Assembly: GCA_900547745.1 (NCBI GenBank)
Contig: URHT01000033.1
Span: forward strand, 1-18,074
DNA from: an uncultured Eubacteriales bacterium
GTDB lineage: Bacteria; Bacillota; Clostridia; Oscillospirales; Oscillospiraceae
Direction of reading: 5' to 3'
Length of the DNA: 18,074 nt
The stretch's first letter is position 1, and each line of letters begins with the position of its first letter. Position numbers and translations under genes: made by a program. Below, in pieces: positions 1 to 5,846 of this stretch. Below the pieces are notes generated by a model. That model had not been told where the DNA came from and did not search any database. It was given only the letters and a program-made list of their open reading frames with translations.

Positions 1-689
1 CCGGCGCCGGTCTGCCCATGTTCATGAACATCCCCGGCGAGAACCTGAAGGGCGTCTACTCCGCCAACGAGTTCCTGACCCGCATCAACCTGATGAAGGC
101 GTACCTGCCCGACAGCGACACGCCCATCATGGATCTGAAGGGCAAGACCGTGGCGGTGGTGGGCGGCGGCAACGTGGCCATGGACGCCGCCCGCTGCTCC
201 AAGCGCCTGGGTGCCGAGGTGTACGTTGTGTACCGCCGCGGCATGGAGGAGCTGCCCGCCCGTCACGAGGAGGTGGAGCACGCCATCGAGGAGGGCGTCA
301 TCTTCAAGACGCTGAACAACCCCATCCAGATCAACGGCGACGAGCAGGACTGCGTCAAGTCCATGACCTGCATCGAGATGGAGCTGGGCGAGCCGGATGC
401 CTCCGGCCGCCGCCGTCCCGTGGAGAAGAAGGGCAGCGAGTTCGACCTGCCTGTGGACGCCGTCATCATGTCGCTGGGCACCAGCCCCAACCCCCTCATC
501 AAGTCCACCACCAAGGGTCTGGAGGTCAACAAGAAGGGCGGCATCATCGTCAACGAGGAGGGCCTCACCTCCCGTCAGGCGGTGTACGCCGGCGGCGACG
601 CCGTTACCGGCGCGGCCACCGTCATTCTGGCTATGGGCGCCGGCAAGCTGGGCGCCAAGTCCATTGACGAGTACCTGAGCGCCAAATAA
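1..689 (+). CDS. gltA: GltA/NfnB-type NADPH oxidoreductase, 3' part
   Basis: Partial gene that enters the window already open in the frame starting at base 3; the first in-window ATG (18) lies inside a conserved stretch (GAGLPMF) and is not a start. The visible 228 residues are the C-terminal half of a flavoprotein usually about 465 residues long. The second Rossmann fold (VAVVGGGNVAMDAAR, then YRRGMEELPAR) binds NAD(P)H, and the C-terminal AGGDAVTGAATVILAMGAG segment closes the FAD site. The family includes homotetrameric NADPH glutamate synthase (glutamine plus 2-oxoglutarate to glutamate) and the NfnB subunit of electron-bifurcating NADH-dependent ferredoxin:NADP oxidoreductase. In Clostridia the two are often confused, and the gene to the left, outside the window, would decide. 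The stop at 687-689 is followed by a GC-rich hairpin. Confidence 0.85.
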   Translation, partial: GAGLPMFMNIPGENLKGVYSANEFLTRINLMKAYLPDSDTPIMDLKGKTVAVVGGGNVAMDAARCSKRLGAEVYVVYRRGMEELPARHEEVEHAIEEGVIFKTLNNPIQINGDEQDCVKSMTCIEMELGEPDASGRRRPVEKKGSEFDLPVDAVIMSLGTSPNPLIKSTTKGLEVNKKGGIIVNEEGLTSRQAVYAGGDAVTGAATVILAMGAGKLGAKSIDEYLSAK

Positions 690-703
690 AAGGGACTACA
701 TAC

Positions 704-738
704 GGCCCGCCCTGCGGCGATATGCTGCGGGGCGGGCC
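704..738 (+). terminator. GC-rich hairpin after gltA
   Basis: GGCCCGCCCTGC pairs with GCGGGGCGGGCC (one C:T-type imperfection) across an 11-base loop, just after the gltA stop. Only a poor T-tract follows, so this may be a weak terminator or attenuator with read-through to the TetR gene. Confidence 0.45.
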
Positions 739-767
739 TTGCACCACAGGAAAACAGGAGGATCACC

Positions 768-1331
768 GTGGCGAACTTTACGAAGCAGGCCATCAAGGCG
801 TCATTTATGAAGCTGCTGAGCCAGAAGCCCCTGAGCAAGATCAGCGTCCGGGACATCGTGGAGGACTGCGGCATCAACCGCAACTCGTTCTACTACCACT
901 TTCAGGACATCCCGTCCCTGCTGGGAGAGATCGTCACGGAGCAGACGGATGCCCTGATCCGGCAGTACCCGTCCATCTCCTCCGTGGAGGAGTGCTTCTC
1001 CGTGGCGTTCCACACGGCGCGGGAGAACCGCCGGGCCGTCATGCACATCTTCAACTCCACCAACCGGGACATGTTCCTGCAGGATACGCTGCGCCTGTGC
1101 GAATATGTGGTCAGCACCTACATCAGCACCGTGTTCTCCGGTGAGAACATCGGCGTGGACGACCGGCGGGTGGTGGTGCAGTTCATGAAGTGCCAGCTGT
1201 TCGGCGTGTGGATCGACTGGGTCAGCGGCGGCATGAAGGAGGAATCCTTTGCCGACCTGCAGCGGATGATCCAGCTGTGCCGCGGTGTGCCGGAGCTGAT
1301 CGTGTCCCACAGCAGCCGGCAGGAGCCGTGA
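768..1331 (+). CDS. TetR/AcrR-type transcriptional regulator
   Basis: A 187-residue one-component DNA-binding regulator. The N-terminal helix-turn-helix is clear: residues 22-45 contain LSKISVRDIVEDCGINRNSF followed by YYHF, the hallmark of the TetR recognition helix. The C-terminal two thirds is helical and resembles the ligand domain of DhaS-like members, but no ligand can be read from it. The start is GTG at 768, chosen because AGGAGG lies at 756-761 with a 6-base gap. It is 78 bases downstream of gltA behind an imperfect hairpin, and is followed by a strong terminator at 1383-1410, so it is either the last gene of the gltA unit or alone. Its target is unknown. The TetR fold is certain; the subfamily is inferred. 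Confidence 0.85.
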   Translation: MANFTKQAIKASFMKLLSQKPLSKISVRDIVEDCGINRNSFYYHFQDIPSLLGEIVTEQTDALIRQYPSISSVEECFSVAFHTARENRRAVMHIFNSTNRDMFLQDTLRLCEYVVSTYISTVFSGENIGVDDRRVVVQFMKCQLFGVWIDWVSGGMKEESFADLQRMIQLCRGVPELIVSHSSRQEP

Positions 1332-1382
1332 CGCGGGACGGACAAAACCGCCCGCATGCCCAAAAATCAGACGGATACGCAC

Positions 1383-1412
1383 AGATGCCCGGTTTTCGGG
1401 CATCTTCTTTTT
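1383..1412 (+). terminator. Intrinsic terminator after TetR gene
   Basis: Perfect 9-bp stem AGATGCCCG/CGGGCATCT around GTTTT, followed by TCTTTTTCT. A classical rho-independent terminator about 50 bases after the TetR stop. Confidence 0.9.
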
Positions 1413-1419
1413 CTGCCCG

Positions 1420-1448
1420 TATCGAAAACCGGCGAAGCAAGGTATACT
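1420..1448 (+). promoter_or_regulatory. Possible promoter for DUF308 gene
   Basis: A good -10 box TATACT lies at 1443-1448, 47 bases ahead of the chosen start and directly after the upstream terminator. The matching -35 position (TATCGA, 1420-1425) is poor, so this is only a position-supported candidate. Confidence 0.35.
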
Positions 1449-1495
1449 GTACCATGAAAAGCGAGGCGCCGCGGCGCGGGAGGAGATGTGAGTCT

Positions 1496-2095
1496 ATGCG
1501 TAAAACGAGGGCCACAGGGCCGCTGTGGGCTGTGAAAACGGGGTATATCGTGATATCGGCGCTGTTCTGCGTGCTGGGCGTGGTGCTGTTCATCATGGCG
1601 GAGCGCTGCGTGCCGTGGATCGGACGGGCGCTGGGCATCGGCATGGTGGTCTGCGGCGCCGTCAAGCTGGGCGGGTACTTCTCCCGGGATCTGTTCCGGC
1701 TGGCGTTCCAGTACGATCTGGCCTTCGGCATCCTGCTGGCGGCGGTGGGCGTCATCACCCTGTGCCATCCGGGGGAGGCCATGACGTTCCTGTGCGTCAT
1801 GTTCGGCATCCCGGTGCTGGCGGACGGCCTGTTCAAGATACAGGTGGCCGTGGACGCGAAGCGCTTCGGCATCGGGCAGTGGTGGCTGGTGCTGCTGCTG
1901 GCGGTGCTGACGGGCGTGATCGGCCTGCTGCTGGTGCTGCGGCCCACGGAGGGCGCGCAGGCGCTGGTAATGCTGATGGGCGCGTCGCTGTTTCTGGACG
2001 GCGCGCTGAATCTCACCGTGGCGCTGTGCGCCGTGAAGGTGGTGGCCCACCAGCAGCCGGACATCATCGAAACGAATGACTACGAGATCGAGTGA
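1496..2095 (+). CDS. DUF308/HdeD-like membrane protein
   Basis: A 199-residue integral membrane protein with about six hydrophobic helices arranged as pairs, for example VISALFCVLGVVLFIMAE, IGRALGIGMVVCGAVKLGG, LAFGILLAAVGVITL, WWLVLLLAVLTGVIGLLLVL and ALVMLMGASLFLDGALNL. The repeated pattern of a helix, a short HPG or RPTEG turn and another helix is that of the DUF308/HdeD family, linked to acid stress in enteric bacteria but of unknown biochemical role. The start ATG at 1496 is preferred because GGAGGAG lies about 10 bases upstream; an in-frame ATG at 1454 would add 14 basic residues without a good ribosome binding site. It stands between two terminators, so it is monocistronic. Confidence 0.75.
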   Translation: MRKTRATGPLWAVKTGYIVISALFCVLGVVLFIMAERCVPWIGRALGIGMVVCGAVKLGGYFSRDLFRLAFQYDLAFGILLAAVGVITLCHPGEAMTFLCVMFGIPVLADGLFKIQVAVDAKRFGIGQWWLVLLLAVLTGVIGLLLVLRPTEGAQALVMLMGASLFLDGALNLTVALCAVKVVAHQQPDIIETNDYEIE

Positions 2096-2106
2096 GAGAG
2101 GATCGC

Positions 2107-2149
2107 AAAAGGGACGGGCGGCACGCTTTGCGTGCCGCCCGTCCCTTTT
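2107..2149. terminator. Bidirectional terminator, 20-bp stem
   Basis: Arms 2107-2126 and 2130-2149 are perfectly complementary with a TTT loop. The A4 at the left end and T4 at the right end give a T-tract on each strand. It serves both the DUF308 gene (plus) and the convergent small gene (minus), whose stop codon overlaps base 2149. Confidence 0.95.
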
Positions 2150-2325
2150 CAGCAGCCGTCGTCACACCCGGCGCGGCGCTTCATCCGGTTCCGGTCGTAG
2201 ACCCTCCCGCTGGGCACCGTGCGCGTAACAGGGGAGAGCCCGTTCCACGAGCCCCGCTGCCCGGCGTGGTAGGCCCTCTGTGCTTTCTTGCTCTGCTTGC
2301 GCAGCGGGACGAACGAATGTCTCAT
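2149..2325 (-). CDS. Small basic hypothetical protein, 58 aa
   Basis: A 58-residue, strongly basic protein beginning MRHSFVPLRKQSKKAQRAYH and containing GSWNGLSPVTRTVPSGRVYD near the middle. A WxGxxPVTRxxPxxxxYxR core of this kind recurs in small uncharacterised proteins of gut Clostridia as far as I recall; no function is known to me. The ATG at 2325 is chosen over the GTG at 2334 because GGAGGT stands 7 bases before it and the GTG overlaps that site. The gene is bounded by a strong terminator downstream and an AT-rich spacer upstream shared with the divergent XRE gene. Length and charge would fit a nucleic-acid-binding or ribosome-associated protein, but that is a guess. Confidence 0.7.
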   Translation of the reverse strand: MRHSFVPLRKQSKKAQRAYHAGQRGSWNGLSPVTRTVPSGRVYDRNRMKRRAGCDDGC

Positions 2326-2354
2326 GTGCTTCACCTCCGTGGATGCACCCGGTA

Positions 2355-2383
2355 ATTTTACAATTTTGTGAAAAATCCGAAAA
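2355..2383 (-). promoter_or_regulatory. Possible promoter of the 58-aa gene
   Basis: On the minus strand TG-TAAAAT (-10 at 2360-2355, extended TG) lies 30 bases before the ATG in an AT-rich spacer, with TTTTCG at the -35 position. The -10 is good and the -35 weak. Confidence 0.4.
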
Positions 2384-2387
2384 ACAC

Positions 2388-2416
2388 TTGCTTTTTTCGC
2401 CGGGGTATCGTATTCT
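2388..2416 (+). promoter_or_regulatory. Promoter of the XRE gene
   Basis: TTGCTT (2388-2393) and TATTCT (2411-2416) are spaced by exactly 17 bases, each one or two changes from consensus, 47 bases before the XRE start codon. It is divergent from the small gene. Confidence 0.75.
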
Positions 2417-2462
2417 GTACTACTCCCGCTTCGGGAGAATCACCGTACAGGAGGCGATCACC

Positions 2463-2804
2463 GTGACGAATAAGCCTTTCCGGGTCATAGACCCCGCTGC
2501 CACCGGCGCCAATATCCTGCGCCTGCGCAAGGAGCGGGGGCTGACCGTCCGCGACCTGCAGACCTATTTCGGCTTTGAGGAGCCGCAGGCCATCTACAAG
2601 TGGCAGCGAGGCCAGAGCCTTCCCTCCGTGGATAACCTGTATGCGCTGGGTGCGCTCCTTGAGGTGCCTCTGGACGAGATACTGGTGCAGGCAAGGCCGC
2701 AATTGAATATGCTGATGTGCGAGCAGCAGGCCGGAACAGCCTGCTGCTCTCCGCTTTTTTGCCGCCGGCCGCGGGAGATGCGGTGGAAGCCCAAGATCGC
2801 GTGA
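2463..2804 (+). CDS. XRE-family HTH regulator, small
   Basis: A 113-residue protein with one Cro/C1-type helix-turn-helix at about residues 16-74: ANILRLRKERGLTVRDLQ, then AIYKWQRGQSLPSVDNLYAL and a final LLEVPLDEIL helix. The AIYKWQRG recognition helix and the DNLYALGxLL pattern are typical of small XRE regulators of Clostridia. The remaining 40 residues are basic and contain several cysteines (CEQQAGTACC, FCRRP) but no domain I recognise. The start is GTG at 2463, supported by AGGAGG at 2449-2454 with an 8-base gap and by a promoter just upstream. An ATG-initiated extension upstream would run through that promoter and is not believed. No partner gene or toxin is adjacent, so the target is unknown. 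Confidence 0.8.
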   Translation: MTNKPFRVIDPAATGANILRLRKERGLTVRDLQTYFGFEEPQAIYKWQRGQSLPSVDNLYALGALLEVPLDEILVQARPQLNMLMCEQQAGTACCSPLFCRRPREMRWKPKIA

Positions 2805-3161
2805 CCATTTTTGCACGCGGCGCGTGCCGTCCGCACAGGCGGGCCGCAGGCGACGGGTGCGTTTTTTTTGAGCGCCCGCAGGCGCAGGTCATCAGATCCT
2901 TGGATCCTTCGTTGCTTGTAGGGCAGGGAGACGTAAGCGCGGAAGCGTGAGAGATCGGGCGTGCGAATGGACGAAGGGGGAAGCAGCGTTGGGCGCTGTG
3001 TGATACGGAGGGCGTACCATTTTTGTATCTATCAGAGCTTTCAGGACTGCTTGTCCCGTTTCCTTGCAATCGCGAATGTGCAGCACTATAGTTCGTCTGC
3101 ACCTGAACCGGTCGCTGCGCTCTCCGGCTCCGCCGCATCTCCCGCGGCCGGCGGGGCAGTG
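2805..3161. other. Spacer without a supported gene
   Basis: A 357-base stretch between the XRE gene and the end of the minus-strand hypothetical gene. Every reading frame here has low-complexity, Arg/Ser/Pro-rich translations and no ribosome binding site. The left end holds a possible terminator for the XRE gene: the hairpin GTCCGC-ACAG-GCGGGC lies about 20 bases before a run of eight T at 2862-2869. Further on there is a small CGC-GGAA-GCG hairpin near 2940-2950 and an inverted repeat GTGCAG/CTGCAC at 3078-3083 and 3097-3102. It could hold an unrecognised RNA or simply be spacer. Confidence 0.4.
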
Positions 3162-3803
3162 TCAGGCGGACGCCTCCAGATACGCCTCGAAGGCCTCGGC
3201 AAAGGTGTCGTTCACGTCAAAGGGCGCGGCGTAGTCCACCTGCGTGTTGACCAGCGCCGCGTCCAGCGCGGCGGAAACCTCGTCGGCGCGGCGGCTCAGG
3301 TCGGCGCACATCCTCCGCACCTTGTTCCGGTCGAAGTTGATGGTGACCACGCGCCGGACATCGCAGCGATAGGTGACCTGATTGCCCTCGTTGTTGAAGC
3401 GGTAGCCGGTGCCGCCGCCGGCGATGAGCGTCTCGGAGGCGCGCAGGCCGGCCATGCGCCGCAGCAGACCGGCGATCTCCTGCCGTTTGCCGTTGAGCCC
3501 CACCTCGCCGTCCAGTCCGGCAGGCAGGTCGAGGGCAGCCTTGGCCCGGTAGATGGCCGCGCTCAGCGTCTCCCGCTGCGCCAGCAGGAACAGCAGGAAA
3601 GCTGCCGCCTCGGTGATCTGTTCGCTGTACTCCGTGGCGGGAGGGGCGAAGGTCGTCTCGTCCTCCGCCTCGGCCATCACCTTCCTGCGCAGATAGGTGT
3701 TCTGCACCCTGGTGATGTTCTGCTCCCGGCCGAGGATATCCTCCGCCGTCTCCATCATGGACTGCAGCTTGTTCTGGAACCGGAACGCCTCTTTCAGATT
3801 CAT
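3162..3803 (-). CDS. Conserved-type hypothetical protein, 213 aa
   Basis: A soluble 213-residue protein starting MNLKEAFRFQNKLQSMM. No catalytic motif is evident. The N-terminal 120 residues are alpha-helical and amphipathic (AFRFQNKLQSMMETAEDIL, then an Ala/Leu-rich ITEAAAFLLFLLAQRETL helix). A Gly-rich middle follows (LIAGGGTGYRFNNEGNQVTY, about 131-150) and then a helical C-terminus ending with PFDVNDTFAEAFEAYLEA. I have the impression of similar orphan proteins in Faecalibacterium-like bacteria, never with a known function. The ATG at 3803 is chosen because AAAGGAG lies about 10 bases upstream and a promoter lies just beyond it; an in-frame ATG at 3851 would overlap that promoter. No terminator is obvious downstream. 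Confidence 0.75.
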   Translation of the reverse strand: MNLKEAFRFQNKLQSMMETAEDILGREQNITRVQNTYLRRKVMAEAEDETTFAPPATEYSEQITEAAAFLLFLLAQRETLSAAIYRAKAALDLPAGLDGEVGLNGKRQEIAGLLRRMAGLRASETLIAGGGTGYRFNNEGNQVTYRCDVRRVVTINFDRNKVRRMCADLSRRADEVSAALDAALVNTQVDYAAPFDVNDTFAEAFEAYLEASA

Positions 3804-3839
3804 ACGGTCGTCACTCCTTTGTCGTTTCTCGTTGTCCCT

Positions 3840-3868
3840 ATGATACGGCATCCGGTACGCTTTGTCAT
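3840..3868 (-). promoter_or_regulatory. Promoter of the 213-aa gene
   Basis: Minus strand: ATGACA (3868-3863), 17-base spacer, TATCAT (3845-3840), 37 bases before the ATG at 3803. One and two changes from the two consensus hexamers. Confidence 0.7.
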
Positions 3869-3892
3869 TGAACTGCTGGTTGAATCGGCAGC

Positions 3893-3934
3893 AAAAAGAA
3901 CCTCGGCTCTGACCTGTGCGTCAGAGTCGAGGTT
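3893..3934 (-). terminator. Intrinsic terminator after the GntR gene
   Basis: Arms 3899-3913 and 3920-3934 form a 15-bp stem with a single G.U pair and a 6-base loop. On the minus strand it is followed by TTCTTTTTGC. It lies 18 bases after the stop of the GntR gene and insulates it from the next minus-strand gene. Confidence 0.9.
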
Positions 3935-3951
3935 CACATTTGGGAGCGATT

Positions 3952-4683
3952 TTACTGCGTGGCGTCGTGGAAGGCGCGGTTGACGCGCTGCATCTGCTTT
4001 TCCGCGTCCTCAAGGTCGCCGGAGATGACGGCCCGGGCCAGCGCCGCGTGGGCCTCGTAGGCCATCTGGTTGATATGCAGGATCTTCTGGCTGGAGAATT
4101 CTCTGGCCCGGTTCCAGAAGTAGGTGACGATGATCTCCGTGATGGCGCTGTTGACCGCGACCACCATGGCGTTATGGCTGGCGGCGGCCAGAATGGAGTG
4201 GAACTCCTCGTCGATCACATGGAGGGCTTCAATGTCGGCCACGCTGGCGCCGTAGCGCACGATGTTTTTCTCCAGCGCGGCGATGTCCTCCGCCGTGCGG
4301 TTCTGCGCGGCAAGGCGTGCGCAGCCCATGTCGTTGACGATGCGGTAATCCTTCAGCTCCTGCAAACTGAAAACGCCGCTGTCGATCATATCCTTCAGAT
4401 TCTTTTCCAGTCCTGAAACAGAGAAGCCCTGCACGATGGAGCCGCCCGCGCTGCCGATGTCGATGCGGATGAGCCCATTCTGCTGCAGCATGCGCAGCGC
4501 CTCGCGGACACTGGGACGGCTCCGCTGAAACTGCTCCGCCAGAACACGCTCCGGCGGCAGCCGGTCGCCGGGCTCCAGCTCTCCCTGCACGATTTTGTTA
4601 TAGATCTGGTCATAGATTACTTCGCAGGCACGCTTCGTTTTGGCGGGTGCAAACGCCGTTTTTTCATTGGAAATGTGACTCAC
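3952..4683 (-). CDS. GntR-family regulator, FadR/FCD subfamily
   Basis: A 243-residue regulator. A winged helix-turn-helix at about residues 18-80 shows the GntR signature (YDQIYNKIVQGELEPGDRLP, then RPSVREALRMLQQNGLI). The C-terminal helical domain from about 95 to 235 is of FCD type and normally binds a small carboxylate or similar effector, often through a metal held by Asp/His residues (for example DEEFHSILAAASHNA). It is divergent from the dehydrogenase-TRAP array starting at 5009, the usual position of the local regulator of such an operon. The start is taken as GTG at 4683; upstream bases AACGGGG give a modest ribosome binding site and there is no earlier ATG before the promoter. It most likely represses the array and its own gene in the absence of the substrate or an intermediate. 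Class is certain; ligand unknown. Confidence 0.88.
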   Translation of the reverse strand: MSHISNEKTAFAPAKTKRACEVIYDQIYNKIVQGELEPGDRLPPERVLAEQFQRSRPSVREALRMLQQNGLIRIDIGSAGGSIVQGFSVSGLEKNLKDMIDSGVFSLQELKDYRIVNDMGCARLAAQNRTAEDIAALEKNIVRYGASVADIEALHVIDEEFHSILAAASHNAMVVAVNSAITEIIVTYFWNRAREFSSQKILHINQMAYEAHAALARAVISGDLEDAEKQMQRVNRAFHDATQ

Positions 4684-4713
4684 CCCGTTTACATTTTAAC
4701 ACATACTATATGA

Positions 4714-4742
4714 AGTATAAAATGGCTTGACCATTATGTCAA
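4714..4742 (-). promoter_or_regulatory. Promoter of the GntR gene
   Basis: Minus strand: perfect TTGACA (4742-4737), 17-base spacer and TATACT (4719-4714). The spacer carries the inverted repeat AATGG-TCAAG-CCATT (4722-4736), placed so that bound protein would block the promoter. Confidence 0.85.
4722..4736. promoter_or_regulatory. Candidate GntR operator 1
   Basis: Plus strand AATGGCTTGACCATT: perfect 5-base arms AATGG/CCATT lying between the -35 and -10 of the GntR promoter. The core TGGCTTGACC matches TGGYNNNACC, also found at the divergent promoter, and resembles the FadR-subfamily pattern of GT and AC half sites three bases apart. Confidence 0.55.
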
Positions 4743-4752
4743 GAACTTTTGC

Positions 4753-4771
4753 AGTTTTCAAGCGAAAAACT
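4753..4771. promoter_or_regulatory. Possible cre-like palindrome
   Basis: AGTTTTC-AAGC-GAAAAACT is a near-palindrome upstream of both divergent promoters, containing the AARCG core of CcpA sites but missing other consensus positions. It could be a catabolite-control site; support is weak. Confidence 0.25.
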
Positions 4772-4912
4772 TTCCTCTTGGTGAGAAAACGTATGAGCGG
4801 TGCGGCGGCGGTGGATGGGCAGCGCCGTTTTTTGCAGTCAAAACGACATGAACTTGCGGGAATCGGCAAAATATACAATTACTTGCACAGTAACTTGTGA
4901 GGTTTTTCCGTA

Positions 4913-4941
4913 TTGACACACGGCGATTCATCTATTATCAT
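4913..4941 (+). promoter_or_regulatory. Promoter of the SDR-TRAP array
   Basis: Perfect TTGACA (4913-4918), 17-base spacer, TATCAT (4936-4941). Transcription would begin near 4948, about 60 bases before the SDR start codon, immediately beside candidate operator 2. Confidence 0.85.
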
Positions 4942-4951
4942 AAACTATGTA

Positions 4952-4964
4952 ATTGGTAATACCG
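4952..4964. promoter_or_regulatory. Candidate GntR operator 2
   Basis: TTGGTAATACCGA, an imperfect palindrome centred just after the predicted transcription start of the array. Its core TGGTAATACC fits the same TGGYNNNACC as operator 1. A roadblock or repression position is implied. Confidence 0.5.
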
Positions 4965-5008
4965 ATAGACACATTTACCTATTACCTGTTTGGGAAGGAG
5001 AAGTTCAG

Positions 5009-5767
5009 ATGTTGCTGGAAAACGTTTCTTTTAAGGGCAAGACCGGTATCATCACCGGCGGCGCGCAGGGCATCGGCAAGGCCATCGCCAGCCAGCTCGT
5101 GGCGATGGGCGGCAGAGCCGTCATCGTGGACATCAACCCCGTCACCGGTGAGGAGACGTGCCGCGAGCTGGGCAACGCCGCGTTCTACGCGGTGGATCTG
5201 GCGGACGCCGGACAGGTGGTGCGTGTGTTCGAGCAGATCATTGCGGACGAGAAGCATGTGGATGTCCTCATCAACAACGCGGGCATCGTGAACACCGACG
5301 ATTTTCAGGATCTGTCGCTGGAGCAGTGGAACAAGATCCTCGCCGTGGATCTGACGGCGGTATTTCTGGCCTGCCAGGTCTGCTTCCGCCACATGGCTGA
5401 GATCGGCGGCGGACGCATCGTGAATGTGGCCTCCATCGCCGGCAAGGTGGGCGGCGGCTATCTGGGCACGGCCGCGTATGCCGCGGCCAAGGCCGGCGTG
5501 ATCTCCCTGACAAAGAGCGTGGCCAAGGCCGGCTCCGAGAAGAACATCTACTGCAACAGCCTGTGCCCCGCCTACACCAAGACCCCGCTGGTGGCCACCC
5601 GTCTTACCGGCGAGAAGGAGGCCAAGGTGCTGGCTGCCATGAATCTCCACCGCGCCGCCGCGCCGGAGGAGGTAGCCAACGGCGTGCTGTTTCTGGCGTC
5701 TGACGCCGCCAGCTTCGTGCAGGGCGAGAACCTGAACTGCGACGGCGGCATGCTGATGAACGGTTGA
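5009..5767 (+). CDS. SDR-family NAD-dependent dehydrogenase
   Basis: A 252-residue classical short-chain dehydrogenase/reductase, first gene of the array. TGGAQGIG (residues 16-23) is the nucleotide-binding loop, Asp41 at the end of strand 2 points to NAD(H) over NADP(H), and NNAG (89-92) stabilises the fold. Ser142, Tyr157 and Lys161 (YAAAK) are the catalytic residues. The position usually held by the fourth catalytic residue Asn appears as Asp114 (VDLTAVF), a variant seen in some SDRs. The start is ATG 5009 with GGAAGGAG at 4993-5000; the frame is open further upstream but runs through the promoter. It presumably oxidises a secondary alcohol of the imported substrate. The family covers sugar, polyol and hydroxyacid dehydrogenases, so the exact reaction cannot be given. 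Confidence 0.9.
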   Translation: MLLENVSFKGKTGIITGGAQGIGKAIASQLVAMGGRAVIVDINPVTGEETCRELGNAAFYAVDLADAGQVVRVFEQIIADEKHVDVLINNAGIVNTDDFQDLSLEQWNKILAVDLTAVFLACQVCFRHMAEIGGGRIVNVASIAGKVGGGYLGTAAYAAAKAGVISLTKSVAKAGSEKNIYCNSLCPAYTKTPLVATRLTGEKEAKVLAAMNLHRAAAPEEVANGVLFLASDAASFVQGENLNCDGGMLMNG

Positions 5768-5808
5768 GTAAGTGTCAGCTTCCGCCGTCCCCGGCCGGAG
5801 GCTTTCAC

Positions 5809-5823
5809 GCAAATAGTATTTGC
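5809..5823. repeat. Small inverted repeat before dctP
   Basis: GCAAAT-AGT-ATTTGC, a perfect 6-bp inverted repeat 24 bases before the dctP start. It may be an mRNA hairpin just upstream of the ribosome binding site or a protein site; no more can be said. Confidence 0.35.
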
Positions 5824-5846
5824 AAAATAAAGAGGAGGAAACTGTA

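Noticed and set aside
768..1331. TetR gene as regulator of the catabolic array
   Set aside because: It is several kilobases and several terminators away, and a divergent GntR gene already occupies the regulator position.
2485..3138. Minus-strand 217-codon frame across the XRE gene and spacer
   Set aside because: Ser/Arg/Ala/Pro-rich, overlaps the XRE coding region and lacks a ribosome binding site.
2961..3983. Plus-strand 340-codon open frame
   Set aside because: It lies mainly antisense to the hypothetical gene at 3162-3803, crosses a terminator and a promoter, and is Val/Gly/Leu/Arg-rich with no domain.
4696..4878. Minus-strand 60-codon open frame in the GntR-SDR intergenic region
   Set aside because: It runs through the clear GntR promoter and operator, has no ribosome binding site and a composition unlike a real protein.
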